64,000 bases of DNA from HLUCCA09 sp038757905 (GTDB lineage Bacteria; Pseudomonadota; Alphaproteobacteria; Rhodobacterales; Rhodobacteraceae), in contig JBCDGG010000001.1 in assembly GCA_038757905.1 (NCBI GenBank), positions 1 to 64,000 of the forward strand. Direction: 5' to 3'. A program made the translations under genes and the position numbers. Shown piece after piece: positions 32,713 through 42,186 of the stretch (the first letter of the stretch is position 1; every line of letters begins with the position of its first letter). The notes below the pieces were generated by a model. It searched no databases, was not told where the DNA came from, and worked only from the letters and a program-made list of their open reading frames with translations.

Positions 32713-33635
32713 GGCGCGGCTTTGCCGCCGCGCTCGGCTCCGGCGGGGCGCGGGGCTGGTGCCATATCGGTGTGCTGCGCGCGCTGGAGGCGCGCGGCCA
32801 CGTGCCCGGCGGCGTTGCGGGCTGTTCCATGGGTGCGCTGGTCGGCGCCGCCTGGGCGGCGGACCGGCTCGACGCGTTGGAGGAGTGGGCCCGCGACCTG
32901 ACGCTGTCGGGTCTTGTGGGCCGCATCGACCCGTGGCTGGGGCAGGGCGGTGTGATCGGCGGCCGCGCCGTCGGCCGCCTGCTCGACGATCTCGGCCTGC
33001 CCGAGCGGATCGAGGATCTGCTTCGCCCGCTCATCATCATCGCCACCGACATGGCCACCGGGCGCGAGGTGTGGTTCACGGACGGGGCGCTGCGCGACGC
33101 GGTGCGGGCGTCGATCTCGATCCCCGGCGTGTTTCGCCCGCATCAGATCGACGGGCGCTGGCTGCTCGATGGCGGATTGGTCAACCCGGTGCCCGTGTCG
33201 GCGGCGCGCGGGCTGGGCTTTCGCCGCATCCTCGGCGTCAATCCAAATGGCAAGGGCGGCGCGCCGCTCTGGTCGCCCGGAACGGAGGGCACGCTTTGGG
33301 ACAAGCTGGGCGGCACCGAGCTGATGCAGCGCCTGCCGCCCGCCCTGCGCGACCTGATCGAGGATGAGCGCGACCGCACGCCGACGGGGCCCGACATGAT
33401 GCAGGTGGTGTCGACTTCCATCGACATCATGACGGAGTATCTGCGCGCCACCCGCGCCGCCGCCGATCCGGCGGATGTGACGCTGAACGCGCTGCTGGCC
33501 GGAATCTCGGTGCTGGAGCTCGACCGCGCCGCCGAGGCCATCGCCGAGGGCGAGCGCCTGGTGCAGGAGGCCGCCGACCGGCTGGACACGGTGCTCGGCG
33601 CGCCGGACCGAGGCCCGCACCCGCCATCAACCTGA
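32709..33635 (+). CDS. Patatin-like phospholipase
   Basis: A 308-residue RssA/NTE-type patatin hydrolase. The oxyanion hole GSGGARG is at residues ~10-16, the nucleophile Ser40 lies in GCSMG and the catalytic Asp in LLDGGLVNP. These enzymes deacylate phospholipids or lysophospholipids. It starts with GTG overlapping the uvrA stop (GTGA), so it is translationally coupled to uvrA and may be induced by the same LexA-controlled promoter. The physiological substrate is unknown. Confidence 0.93.
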   Translation: MRRGFAAALGSGGARGWCHIGVLRALEARGHVPGGVAGCSMGALVGAAWAADRLDALEEWARDLTLSGLVGRIDPWLGQGGVIGGRAVGRLLDDLGLPERIEDLLRPLIIIATDMATGREVWFTDGALRDAVRASISIPGVFRPHQIDGRWLLDGGLVNPVPVSAARGLGFRRILGVNPNGKGGAPLWSPGTEGTLWDKLGGTELMQRLPPALRDLIEDERDRTPTGPDMMQVVSTSIDIMTEYLRATRAAADPADVTLNALLAGISVLELDRAAEAIAEGERLVQEAADRLDTVLGAPDRGPHPPST

Positions 33636-33660
33636 GCCGAAGCCGCAGGCGCCTGCGCGG

Positions 33661-34533
33661 TCAGCCGCGGCCCCGTCGCTCCAGACGCGGCAACATGGCG
33701 GAGAAGTCCCGCCCCGCGCCGTCCTCCTTCTCGACGAAGCGGGCATAAAGGTCCCGCGCGGCGGCGCCGAGCGGGGTGTCGGCATCGGCGCTTTCCGCTG
33801 CCTGCTGCGCCAGCCGCAGATCCTTCAGCATCAGATCGGCGGCAAAGCCGGGCCGATAGCCGTTGTCCGCCGGGCTTTCCGGCCCCACCCCCGGCGCCGG
33901 GCAATAGGTGTTCATCGACCATGACGCCCCCGACGAGGTACTGGCCACATCGAACAGCGCCTGCCGCGAGAGCCCGAGCTTGTCGGCCAGGGCAAAGGCC
34001 TCGCAGGTGGCGATCATGGTCACGCCCAGGATCATGTTGTTGCAGATCTTCGCCGCCTGGCCGTTGCCCGACGGCCCGCAATGAACCGCGCGCGCGCCCA
34101 TGACGTCCAGAAGCGGGCGCACCCGCTCGAACGCCGCCGCCGTACCGCCCACCATGAAGGTCAGCGTGCCCGCCGCCGCGCCGCCGACCCCGCCGGAGAC
34201 CGGCGCGTCGAGCGCCAGAACCTGCCGCGACGTGGCGGCCTCGGCCACCGCCCGCGCGCGCGCTACATCGACGGTGGAGCAGTCGAGCATCACGGTGCCC
34301 GGGGCCATGACCGGCAGCACCTCCGCGGCGACGCGCTGCAGGATCCCCCCGTCGGGCAGCATGGTCATCACCACCTCGGCGCCCCCGGCCGCGCCCGCTG
34401 CGCTCTCCGCCCGGGCGACGCTCTCGGGGCAGGGGGCGGAGAGGTCGAACCCCGTCACCGCGTGCCCGGCCGCCGCCAGATTGGCCGCCATCGGCGCCCC
34501 CATATTCCCCAACCCGATCACGGCGACCTTCAT
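33661..34533 (-). CDS. mmsB: 3-hydroxyisobutyrate dehydrogenase
   Basis: A 290-residue beta-hydroxyacid dehydrogenase with NAD motif GLGNMGAPMA at the start, substrate loop APVSGGVGGA and catalytic lysine in AAKICNNMILG. In an operon after an acyl-CoA dehydrogenase and a HIBYL-CoA hydrolase, the natural role is oxidation of 3-hydroxyisobutyrate to methylmalonate semialdehyde in valine degradation. Its ATG overlaps the stop of the upstream hydrolase gene. It is the last gene of this minus-strand operon. Confidence 0.93.
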   Translation of the reverse strand: MKVAVIGLGNMGAPMAANLAAAGHAVTGFDLSAPCPESVARAESAAGAAGGAEVVMTMLPDGGILQRVAAEVLPVMAPGTVMLDCSTVDVARARAVAEAATSRQVLALDAPVSGGVGGAAAGTLTFMVGGTAAAFERVRPLLDVMGARAVHCGPSGNGQAAKICNNMILGVTMIATCEAFALADKLGLSRQALFDVASTSSGASWSMNTYCPAPGVGPESPADNGYRPGFAADLMLKDLRLAQQAAESADADTPLGAAARDLYARFVEKEDGAGRDFSAMLPRLERRGRG

Positions 34534-35582
34534 ACGTCTTCTCCTTCCAGATCCAGGGCATCGGCGCCCAGCGGCATCAGCATCGCGCTCACCTCGCGCA
34601 GCGGCACATCGCCGAAGGCGTGGCGCCAGCGCGGGGCGCGGTCCTTGTCGATGATCTGCGCGCGGATGCCCTCGATGAAATCGCCCTGCGCGATCGCGCG
34701 CCAGACATAGCGGTATTCCAGATCCAGCGCCCGGCGGATCCAGGCCGTCGGGCCCTGCATCCGGTGGATCGCCTCGATGGCACAGGCCATGGCGAGCGGG
34801 GCGTTCCGGGCCATCCGGCGCTCCGCCGCCTGCGTGAATTCGGAGGGTTCCGCCGCGAGGGCCCGCAGAATGTCCCCCAGTGTCTCGCCGCCGAAGTAAT
34901 GGTCGATCTCGGCTTGCTGCGCCTTTAACGGGCTGTCGGGCGCGGGCCGGGCGGCGCGGTCCACCGCCTCCCAATCGCCCGTGGCGATCAGTGCGGCCTT
35001 CAGCGCGGGCCACTCCGCCTCGGGCACGAAGTAGTCGGCGAATTCCGCGTGGAGCGCGCAGCCGGGCCCCATGCGCGTGGCGGTCGTGCCTAGATACTCG
35101 CCCAGCCGGCCCGGGCAGCGGGCGAGGAGCAGCGAACCGCCCACATCCGGCATCAGACCGATGGACACTTCCGGCATGGCGATCTGGCTCGTCTCGCCGA
35201 CGATGCGGTGGGAGCCGTGGCATCCCAGGCCGACGCCGCCGCCGAGAGTGAAGCCCTGAAGGAACGTGGCCACCGGCTTTGGAAACTCGAAGAGCAGGGC
35301 GTTCATCCGGTATTCGTCTTGCCAGAAGGCGCGCGCGGGGCCTGCGTCCCCTTCCTTGCCGGCGGCGTAGATGTCCTGCAGATCGCCGCCCGCGCAGAAC
35401 GCCTTCTCACCCGCTGCGTCGATCACAAGCATTGCGACGGCGTCTTCGGTGGCCCACTCGCGCAGCGCGCGTGTCACCGCGCGGACGATGCCGTGGGTGA
35501 GCGCGTTCAGGGCCGAGGGCCTGTCGATCGTGATCCGGCCGACGCGCCCCTCGATGCGGATATCGACACCCGATGCACTCAT
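34530..35582 (-). CDS. 3-hydroxyisobutyryl-CoA hydrolase (enoyl-CoA hydratase superfamily)
   Basis: A 350-residue crotonase-superfamily protein, the length of HIBYL-CoA hydrolases and longer than simple hydratases. Oxyanion-hole segments are KAFCAGGDLQ and FTLGGGVGLGCHGSHRI, and the catalytic acidic residues are in AMPEVSIGLMPDVGGS. It releases 3-hydroxyisobutyrate from its CoA ester during valine degradation. It overlaps the upstream acyl-CoA dehydrogenase gene (ATGA at 35582) and the downstream mmsB gene. No separate methacrylyl-CoA hydratase is encoded here. Confidence 0.93.
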   Translation of the reverse strand: MSASGVDIRIEGRVGRITIDRPSALNALTHGIVRAVTRALREWATEDAVAMLVIDAAGEKAFCAGGDLQDIYAAGKEGDAGPARAFWQDEYRMNALLFEFPKPVATFLQGFTLGGGVGLGCHGSHRIVGETSQIAMPEVSIGLMPDVGGSLLLARCPGRLGEYLGTTATRMGPGCALHAEFADYFVPEAEWPALKAALIATGDWEAVDRAARPAPDSPLKAQQAEIDHYFGGETLGDILRALAAEPSEFTQAAERRMARNAPLAMACAIEAIHRMQGPTAWIRRALDLEYRYVWRAIAQGDFIEGIRAQIIDKDRAPRWRHAFGDVPLREVSAMLMPLGADALDLEGEDV

Positions 35583-36718
35583 GGCGTCAGCAGGGCTCGG
35601 GCTGTCAGCAGGCGCATGATCTCGTTCGTGCCCTCCAGAATCTGATGCACGCGCAAGTCGCGCACGATCTTCTCGATGCCGTAATCGGCCAGATAGCCGT
35701 AGCCGCCGTGCAGCTGCAGGCACTGATCCGCCACGCGGCTTCCGGCTTCGGTCACGAAGGCCTTGGCCATGGCGCAGGCGACGGTGGCGTCCGGGGCGGC
35801 GGTGTCGAGTTTCCAGGCCGCCTGCCGCAGAAAGACCCGCGCCGCTTCCAGCGCGATCTGCATATCGGCAAGCCGGAACTGCAGGGCCTGAAAGTCCGCG
35901 AGGCGGGTGCCGAAGGCCTGCCGCTCCGTCACGTAGGCCAATGTGGCGTCCAGCGCGGCCTGCGCCGCGCCGAGCGAGCAGGCCGCGATGTTCAGCCGCC
36001 CGCCATCGAGCCCCTCCATCGCATAGGCAAAGCCGCGCCCCTCTTGGCCGAGGAGCGCGTCCTCCGGCACGGCGCACCCGCCGAGATGCACGGCCCGGGT
36101 CGGCTGCGAGCGCCAGCCCATCTTGTCCTCCAGCGCGCCGAAGGAGAGGCCCTCCGCGCCCGCCGCCACCACGAAGGCCGAGATGCCGCGCGCTCCTGCG
36201 CCGCCGCTCCTTGCCATGACGATGTAGGCGTCCGAATAGCCGCCGCCGGAAATGAACGCCTTCGTCCCGGACAGACGCCAACCGGTGCCGTCACGCTCCG
36301 CCCTCGTGGTCAGCGCGGCCGCGTCGGATCCGGCTCCGGGCTCGGTCAGGCAGTAGGAGAGGATCGCGCGCATCGCAATCGCGTCGTCCAGCAGCCGGGA
36401 GCGGAGGCCGTCGCCCCCGTGCCGGGCGATCATCGAGGCGCACATGTTGTGGATCGACAGAAAGGCGGCGACCGATGCGCAGGAGCGCGACAGGCCCTCA
36501 AAGACCAGCGTCGCCTCGAGCCGCGACAGCCCCGTCCCACCGAGATCGGAGGGTACGTAGAGCCCGCCGAAGCCCAGTTCGGCAAGCTGCGGCCAGAGCG
36601 TCTTGGGGATTTCGCCCGCAACCTCCCATTCCCGGGCGAAGGGCGCGATGTGGGTCTCGCCGAAGCGCCGCGCAACCTCCTCGACGGCGCGCGCCTCCTC
36701 GCTGAGGGCAAAGTCCAC
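35579..36718 (-). CDS. Acyl-CoA dehydrogenase (isobutyryl-CoA dehydrogenase-like)
   Basis: A 379-residue FAD-dependent acyl-CoA dehydrogenase. Family segments: YCLTEPGAGSD, FISGGGYSD, ACSLGAAQAALD and the C-terminal catalytic-glutamate region HQILEGTNEIMR. Together with the HIBYL-CoA hydrolase and mmsB genes it probably converts isobutyryl-CoA to methacrylyl-CoA in valine catabolism. The start is GTG 36718 (DFALSEEARAV), with AGGAGG 5 nt upstream; an upstream ATG at 36853 would add a Pro/Arg-rich non-homologous extension. Confidence 0.94.
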   Translation of the reverse strand: MDFALSEEARAVEEVARRFGETHIAPFAREWEVAGEIPKTLWPQLAELGFGGLYVPSDLGGTGLSRLEATLVFEGLSRSCASVAAFLSIHNMCASMIARHGGDGLRSRLLDDAIAMRAILSYCLTEPGAGSDAAALTTRAERDGTGWRLSGTKAFISGGGYSDAYIVMARSGGAGARGISAFVVAAGAEGLSFGALEDKMGWRSQPTRAVHLGGCAVPEDALLGQEGRGFAYAMEGLDGGRLNIAACSLGAAQAALDATLAYVTERQAFGTRLADFQALQFRLADMQIALEAARVFLRQAAWKLDTAAPDATVACAMAKAFVTEAGSRVADQCLQLHGGYGYLADYGIEKIVRDLRVHQILEGTNEIMRLLTARALLTP

Positions 36719-37007
36719 GCGCGCCTCCTGTTCTCGTGGTGCGATCCGGAAGGGCGATGCTGGCCGAGCCGTGCTGCAAGCGCAACCCGATAGTCCCGAC
36801 GCGGACCCGACGGGCGGGGCGGGCGCTGCGCGATCCTCTGGCCGTCGGCCCAAGGCCTTGTGCCGGATCCGCGCAAGCGCCGAGAGGTGCTTGGCAAACG
36901 GACAGGCTCTCGCGGAAGCCGGGCGAGCGGATCGAGATGGGATGGTGCCGGCGGCCTGCCGGGCCGAACGGACTGGGCCGCGGGCGGCTGCGCGTCGCCG
37001 GAGGCGA

Positions 37008-37604
37008 TTAGATCAGCCGCACCTGCGTGCCGATTTCCACCAGCGCGAACAGTTCTTCGACCTGCTCGTTATAGAGCCCGATGCAGCCCGACGACGAGCG
37101 CCGGCCGATCTTGCGCGTATCGTGGGTGCCGTGGATCAGGTAGGCGGGCCAGGTGAGGTACATGGCGTGGGTGCCGAGCGGGTTGCCCGGCCCCGGCGGC
37201 ATGAACTCCGGCAAGTTCGGGTCGCGCGCGCGCATGTTGGCGGTCGGGGTCCAACTCGGGCCGACCTTCTTGCGCACCACTTCGGTGAAGCCGCGGCGCG
37301 TGAGCTCCTCGGTCAGCGGCACCGATGTCGGATAGAGCTTATAGGTGCCGCCATCGCCCGACCAATAATGCAGGGCGCGGGACTGCGTGTCGCAGACGAT
37401 GGCGCCGTTGCCCAACTGCTGAAAATGGTCGCGCCAATCCTGCTTGACGAAACTCGACACGTTCCGCGTCGGCGCCGGGCCGGACTGGCGGAGCGGATCG
37501 TCGAACTCCTGCGCGCGCAGCAGCGCCGGGGCGGCGAGAAGCGGCGCGCCGGCCGTTGCGAGCGTGAGAAGCCGCCGTCGGGTGAGCGATGTGTTCTGTG
37601 TCAT
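37008..37604 (-). CDS. Tat-exported L,D-transpeptidase
   Basis: A 198-residue YkuD-domain protein. The N-terminus has a Tat-type signal (TRRRLLTLATAGAPLLAAP, residues 8-26). The catalytic site is HGTHDTRKIGRRSSSGCIGL with His158 and Cys174. Such enzymes form 3-3 cross-links in peptidoglycan or attach proteins to it. It is monocistronic, with gaps on both sides. Tat rather than Sec export is common in the ErfK/YbiS-like proteins of this group. Confidence 0.94.
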   Translation of the reverse strand: MTQNTSLTRRRLLTLATAGAPLLAAPALLRAQEFDDPLRQSGPAPTRNVSSFVKQDWRDHFQQLGNGAIVCDTQSRALHYWSGDGGTYKLYPTSVPLTEELTRRGFTEVVRKKVGPSWTPTANMRARDPNLPEFMPPGPGNPLGTHAMYLTWPAYLIHGTHDTRKIGRRSSSGCIGLYNEQVEELFALVEIGTQVRLI

Positions 37605-38289
37605 ACCGTCCTGCTCTGTGGTCCTGCCATCTCGGCCTGCTCGTTCGGGTCCGTTCCGGACCGGCCAGCCTGAATCTGCGGTGCCACAGGCGGCTTCTCC
37701 GGTCCAGTGGCGGCTGCTCTGCCACACAGGGATGTGAGGCAATCGTGGGCTTCCCGTCACGGCCCCGTGTGCGCCGGTCTGCGCCCCCCGGCATCTGTTC
37801 GGGTCTGGCCGGAGAGGGGCGCACATTCGATGGCCGCGCTTGGGCGCGGGCGGCGACCGCAACCGGGCCTGTCTCCGATGCAGTCGACGGTCTCCGGATG
37901 CGCCGAACCATCCGGCGGCGCGCTCCCGGGCATGGCCCGGTTCGAGATGCCGGGCGTGCCGCCGATTCTTCGGTGTTCTAAAGGGTGACGGTGCAGAGTG
38001 TTGCCCGACGCCCTTCGCGTAGAACGGCGCGTGCGCGAGGGCAGGGCGCGCGGGCTTCCGTGGACGTCACGGGCGCATACACGTCCGCCCGAGACCGCAG
38101 TGCAGGTGGCGGGGAGCTTGGGCGGGCCCTTAGCGATGATGGCTGGTCGGACGGCGACACCTGCCTTGCCGACTATTGCGATCCTTCTCGGGCGCTCGGC
38201 CGCCCGCCGGGCAGAGGCAGCTGTTCTTGAGGGCTGCCATTGAGAAAGAACGATTTATCATGCGCGGGCAGGGGGATAGCGGCCCTAGA
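37605..38289. other. Intergenic region
   Basis: 685 bp with no supportable gene on either strand, between the L,D-transpeptidase gene (promoter expected at this end) and the 3' end of the acetyltransferase gene. Only short overlapping open frames are present. Confidence 0.4.
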
Positions 38290-38853
38290 TTACCCAATCT
38301 GACGCGCATACACATGGTCGGGGTAATCGTATCCATCGAACAGGATGTCCCCCGCGACCGTCATGCCGAGCTTCTGGACCACATGGACCGAGCGACGATT
38401 GTTCGGATCGACGATGGCAACGATCCTGTCGGTGCCATCGTGGGCCGTCGCGGCATCGAGCATGGCGCCTGCGGCTTCGGTGGCGAAGCCTCGGTTCCAC
38501 GCTTCTTTGGCCAACCTGAAGCCGATCTCGGCCTCGCCGGGCCCGATGCGTTTCGGATCGCATGTCAGGCTGACATAGCCGATCACCTGCCCGTCATCCT
38601 TGCGTTCGATGGCAAGGTTGCCCGGCAATCCGCCGCGTGGGGCCGTGGTTGCCGCCCGTTGGAGCCACTCTGCCTGCTCCCGCTCGCCCAGCACGCCGCG
38701 GTCACTGAAGGCCATCACTTCCGGATCGCCGAGGATGGCCTGCACCCAGCGCAGATCGCTGGATTGCCAGGCCCTGAGGTAGAGGCGCAGGGTCTCGATC
38801 CTCCGGTGTCGGCATCCGGTGTCGGCCGTTCCTGCCGGGGAGACGCGTCTCAC
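38290..38853 (-). CDS. GNAT family N-acetyltransferase
   Basis: A 187-residue GNAT acetyltransferase of the RimJ/RimL-like group. Segments: IETLRLYLRAWQSSDL, SDRGVLGEREQAEWL, AIERKDDGQVIGYVSL, EIGFRLAKEAWNRGFATEAA (acetyl-CoA site) and VHVVQKLGM. The GTG at 38853 overlaps the permease stop (GTGA), making it the fifth gene of the zinc-linked importer operon. Acetylation of an imported ligand is possible but unproven. Confidence 0.87.
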   Translation of the reverse strand: MRRVSPAGTADTGCRHRRIETLRLYLRAWQSSDLRWVQAILGDPEVMAFSDRGVLGEREQAEWLQRAATTAPRGGLPGNLAIERKDDGQVIGYVSLTCDPKRIGPGEAEIGFRLAKEAWNRGFATEAAGAMLDAATAHDGTDRIVAIVDPNNRRSVHVVQKLGMTVAGDILFDGYDYPDHVYARQIG

Positions 38854-39899
38854 GCCGACCGGCGGCCCAGGAGCCACACGAAGAACATCCCTCCCACAAG
38901 GCCGGTGACAATGCCGATGGGCATGTCTTCGGGGGCCATGACCGTTCGCGCCGCGACGTCTGCCCACAGAAGCAGGATCGCGCCGATCAGGGCCGATGCA
39001 GGCAAGACACGCGTGTAATCTCCGCCCACCATCATCCGCGCCAGATGGGGCACCATGAGGCCGACGAACCCGATGATGCCGGAAAACGCAACCATGACGC
39101 CCGTGATGAGGGCCCCGACCACGAAGACGACGAGCCGGAACCGCTCCACCGGGATGCCGAGCGTCGCGGCCGTCTCGTCGCCGATCGTCATGGCGTTCAG
39201 ATTGCCCGCGTTGGCCATGAGCCAGACGGCGCAAACGCACAGGATCACCAGCGGATAGACAAGCTGATCCCATTGCGCGAGGCCGAGCCCGCCGAGCATC
39301 CAGAACACCACCGTGTGCGTGGCGCGTGGATCGCCCAGGAAGATCAGCAGGTTCGCACCCGCCATGATGATGAAGGAGACGGCGACCCCGGCCAGGACCA
39401 GCCGGTCCGCGCTGGTGGCGTCGGCCACGCGGGAGACGCCGAGAACGATCACGGTCGCGCCCAGGGCACCGGCGAAAGCAAGCAGCGGGACGGTCAGCAG
39501 GCCGAGGAAGAGCCCCGTGTGCAAGAGCGCGAGGATCGCGCCGAATGCACCGCCGGAGGAAATACCCAAGAGATGCGGGTCGGCCAGGGGGTTGCGCGTC
39601 ACCGCTTGCAGGCTCGCACCCACAAGAGCCAGCCCCGCGCCCACCATCACCGCCAGAAGCGCCCGGGGGAACCGGATGTCCCAGACGATGGCCTCGCGGC
39701 CCTGGCTCCAGGTCTGTTCGACAAGCCCGGGCGAGAGCCTGTTGGCCAGAACGCCCCAAACCGTGCCCGTGGGAACCGGAACGGCCCCCACGGAGACGGC
39801 AATCGACAGGGAGACGAGCAACACAGCAAGCCCGGCGGGGGCGAGGATCCACCGCCGCCCAAACCTGGCAAGACGCGGCTGTACGGCAGCGTCGCTCAT
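38850..39899 (-). CDS. FecCD/BtuC-type ABC permease
   Basis: A 349-residue inner-membrane permease of the iron-chelate/cobalamin importer family, with about ten hydrophobic helices. Conserved segments are WDIRFPRALLAVMVGAGLAL, NPLADPHLLGISSGGAFGA and FSGIIGFVGLMVPHLARMM (coupling helix). It pairs with the binding protein and ATPase genes upstream. The operon begins at a Zur-type operator, so the cargo is likely a zinc complex. That is an inference. It ends overlapping the acetyltransferase gene. Confidence 0.95.
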   Translation of the reverse strand: MSDAAVQPRLARFGRRWILAPAGLAVLLVSLSIAVSVGAVPVPTGTVWGVLANRLSPGLVEQTWSQGREAIVWDIRFPRALLAVMVGAGLALVGASLQAVTRNPLADPHLLGISSGGAFGAILALLHTGLFLGLLTVPLLAFAGALGATVIVLGVSRVADATSADRLVLAGVAVSFIIMAGANLLIFLGDPRATHTVVFWMLGGLGLAQWDQLVYPLVILCVCAVWLMANAGNLNAMTIGDETAATLGIPVERFRLVVFVVGALITGVMVAFSGIIGFVGLMVPHLARMMVGGDYTRVLPASALIGAILLLWADVAARTVMAPEDMPIGIVTGLVGGMFFVWLLGRRSA

Positions 39900-39902
39900 G
39901 GC

Positions 39903-40841
39903 CTAGTCGGCCCAGAAGGCGCCGGCCAGCGTCTTGATGGCCTGGATATTGCGCGGGCCCGGCGTGGCCTCGACATATTCCAGCGTGACGAAGCGGTCAT
40001 TCCTGACCGCATCCAGATCCGCAAAAGCGGGGTTGGACATCATGAACTCCCGCTTCTGTTCGGCGGTGACATCGCCGTAATTGACGATGACCACGACCTC
40101 AGGGTTGCGGTCGACGACCTCTTCCCAGGTGACGGTGGCCCAGCTTTTCTCGAAGTCGTCCATGATATTCCGGCCGCCAGCCGCTTCGATCAGGGCCGTC
40201 GGCATGGCGTAGCGCCCGGCCGTGAAGGGCGCATCCTCGCCGCTGTCATAGACGAATACCCGAAGCGGCTCGCCGCTCTCCAGATCGTCGGTGAAAGTGG
40301 CAAGGTCCGCCTTGTAGCCCTCCACCAGCGCCGCCGCCCTGTCCTCGACCCCGAAGATCGTGCCGAGGTTGGTCAGATCGGCGTACATGTCGTCGATGCT
40401 GGCCTTGTCCTTGTCCATGATGTGCGTGCAGGATTCCGTCAGCTCGTAGACCTTGATCCCGAACGGGGCGAGGGTTTCGGGCGTGACTTCGCCGCCCACG
40501 CGCATGCCGTAGTTCCAGCCGGCGAAGAAGAAGTCGGCATCGGCGCCCACCAGTACCTCCTTCGAGGGGTACTTGGCGGACAGTTCGGGCAGCTCCTCCA
40601 CCCCGGCGCGCATCTCCTCGTCGAGCGTCTTCCAGCCGGAGATGCCGGTATAGCCCACCATGCGGTCGGCAAGGCCCAGAACCAGCATCATCTCCGTCAG
40701 ATTCACATCGTTGGAGATCGCGCGCTCGGGCGGCGCCTCGAAGGTCACGGTGCGGTCACAGCTCTGAACGGTGGTTTCGGCAGACGCAATCCCTGCGCCG
40801 AGGCTCAGCGCAACCGCGCCAAGAACGACATGTCTCATCAA
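39903..40841 (-). CDS. FecB/BtuF-type periplasmic binding protein
   Basis: A 312-residue class III (helical-backbone) metal-chelate binding protein with a signal peptide cleaved near ASA/ETTVQ (residue ~22). The mature part has the two-lobed layout, with RAISNDVNLTEMMLVLGLADRM in lobe one and VVIVNYGDVTAEQ in lobe two. It lies between the ATPase and permease genes. No outer-membrane TonB receptor gene is nearby, so how the ligand crosses the outer membrane is not shown here. Confidence 0.94.
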   Translation of the reverse strand: MMRHVVLGAVALSLGAGIASAETTVQSCDRTVTFEAPPERAISNDVNLTEMMLVLGLADRMVGYTGISGWKTLDEEMRAGVEELPELSAKYPSKEVLVGADADFFFAGWNYGMRVGGEVTPETLAPFGIKVYELTESCTHIMDKDKASIDDMYADLTNLGTIFGVEDRAAALVEGYKADLATFTDDLESGEPLRVFVYDSGEDAPFTAGRYAMPTALIEAAGGRNIMDDFEKSWATVTWEEVVDRNPEVVVIVNYGDVTAEQKREFMMSNPAFADLDAVRNDRFVTLEYVEATPGPRNIQAIKTLAGAFWAD

Positions 40842-40855
40842 GGTCTTCCCTGTGT

Positions 40856-41698
40856 CTAGAGGTGGAATGTCAGATGTTTGGTGTCGCTCTGCGCGAGGTG
40901 TTCCTGCCTGGCTTTCACGCGGAAGGCCTCTGAAATGGTGCCTTCGGTGAACACGGTTTCCGGCGGCCCGAAACCGAGCGGGTGGCCGGCCTGCAACAGC
41001 AGAACGTCATCGCAGACCTGGGCGGCCATGTTCAGATCGTGCAGCGATGTCACGATGGTCAGCGGCAGGTCCTTGATCAGGGCCACGACCTCCAGCTGAT
41101 GGCGGACATCAAGGTGATTGGTGGGCTCGTCCAGGATCAGAAGGCGCGGCTCCTGCGCCAGGGCGCGGGCAACCATGACGCGTTGGCGCTCGCCGCCTGA
41201 CAGCGTGCCCAGATGTCGGTGCGCGAACCCGCCAAGGTCCAGCCGATCCAGCGCCTGTTGCACGAGGACCGCATCGCGGGCTCCGGACATGCCGCCAAAT
41301 CCCCTGCGATGCGGGGTGCGGCCAAGCGCCACGATCTCGCGCACGGTCAAGGCGAAGTCCGTGGGCTGCTCCTGCAGAACCGCGGCCACGGTCTTGGCCA
41401 CTTCACGCGCCGAGACCGACCAGATGTCGGCCCCGTCCACCCGAACGGTCCCCGTGGTGGGGGCGTGGTAGCGGTAGAGCAGCCGCAGAAGTGTCGATTT
41501 CCCGGCCCCGTTGGGCCCGACGACGCCGAGGACCCGCCCGGGCGCAAGCGCGAAACTGAGGGGATGCAGGATGGCGCGCTGGCTCTTGCGCGCCGACCAG
41601 CTCGCGTCTTCAACCAGAAGACGGGCCGCCGCGCCATTGGCATCGGTGGTGCCTTTGCCGGGATGCAGCGGGACGACGTCGTCTGCGAGATCTTTCAT
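40856..41698 (-). CDS. FecE/BtuD-type ABC ATPase
   Basis: A 280-residue ABC ATPase with Walker A GPNGAGKS, Q-loop region AVLQEQPTD, signature LSGGERQR, Walker B LLILDEPTNHLD and the switch histidine in SLHDL. It is the energy subunit of the FecBCD-type importer encoded with 39903 and 38850. I start at ATG 41698; an upstream in-frame start (41752) would read into the spacer. The ATPase leads the transporter genes after the DUF1636 gene. Confidence 0.95.
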   Translation of the reverse strand: MKDLADDVVPLHPGKGTTDANGAAARLLVEDASWSARKSQRAILHPLSFALAPGRVLGVVGPNGAGKSTLLRLLYRYHAPTTGTVRVDGADIWSVSAREVAKTVAAVLQEQPTDFALTVREIVALGRTPHRRGFGGMSGARDAVLVQQALDRLDLGGFAHRHLGTLSGGERQRVMVARALAQEPRLLILDEPTNHLDVRHQLEVVALIKDLPLTIVTSLHDLNMAAQVCDDVLLLQAGHPLGFGPPETVFTEGTISEAFRVKARQEHLAQSDTKHLTFHL

Positions 41699-41748
41699 AT
41701 GCCCAGTGCCTCTGTTTGGCCCCGCGATGCAGGTATGCGCCGCCGCCG

Positions 41749-42171
41749 TCAAGCCGCGGACGCCGACCCCAGGACGGTGACGATCGGGGAGGCGCTGTCA
41801 AGCGGCGGAAAGCGCCCCAGAATGCTCGCGCGCAGAGGCTCCGGGCGGTCGCTCCGCTCCAGATAGCCTTCGTCTGCGCCCCTGTAGCTGCGGATCACGT
41901 CGATCAGCGCGTCGATGTGGTCGGGTCGTTCGGGATCGAGATCGCCGAAGACATAGGTGAACCGTCCTTGGGCGCCGAGGGACACGATGCAGGGACGTTT
42001 GCACTGGCTCATGCACCGCACGCCGCGGAGCGTCATCTGGCCCCGCGACCGGTCGCCGATGCGTGCCAGAACCGCGTCGGCAAGTCGCGTGCCGCCGCGC
42101 ACGGAGTGCAGGCCCTCGCGCCCGTCTCGGCAGGTCATGCAGATGGACAAGACCGGTGTTTCGTCTTCCAC
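41749..42171 (-). CDS. DUF1636 ferredoxin-like metal-binding protein
   Basis: A 140-residue DUF1636 protein with four cysteines in the motif pairs CMTCRDG and CMSQCKRPC, arranged as in thioredoxin-like (2Fe-2S) proteins. Its cofactor is not established. I place the start at GTG 42171, with GGAG 9 nt upstream, because the alternative ATG at 42204 lies inside the Zur-type operator. It is the first gene of the importer operon, and DUF1636 genes often accompany cobalamin or zinc transport genes. Confidence 0.83.
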   Translation of the reverse strand: MEDETPVLSICMTCRDGREGLHSVRGGTRLADAVLARIGDRSRGQMTLRGVRCMSQCKRPCIVSLGAQGRFTYVFGDLDPERPDHIDALIDVIRSYRGADEGYLERSDRPEPLRASILGRFPPLDSASPIVTVLGSASAA

Positions 42172-42186
42172 GCCCAGATACTCCGG

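Noticed and set aside
38854..39852. A long minus-strand extension in front of the acetyltransferase
   Set aside because: It reads the permease gene out of frame. The GTG at 38853 overlapping the permease stop gives a normal-length GNAT protein.
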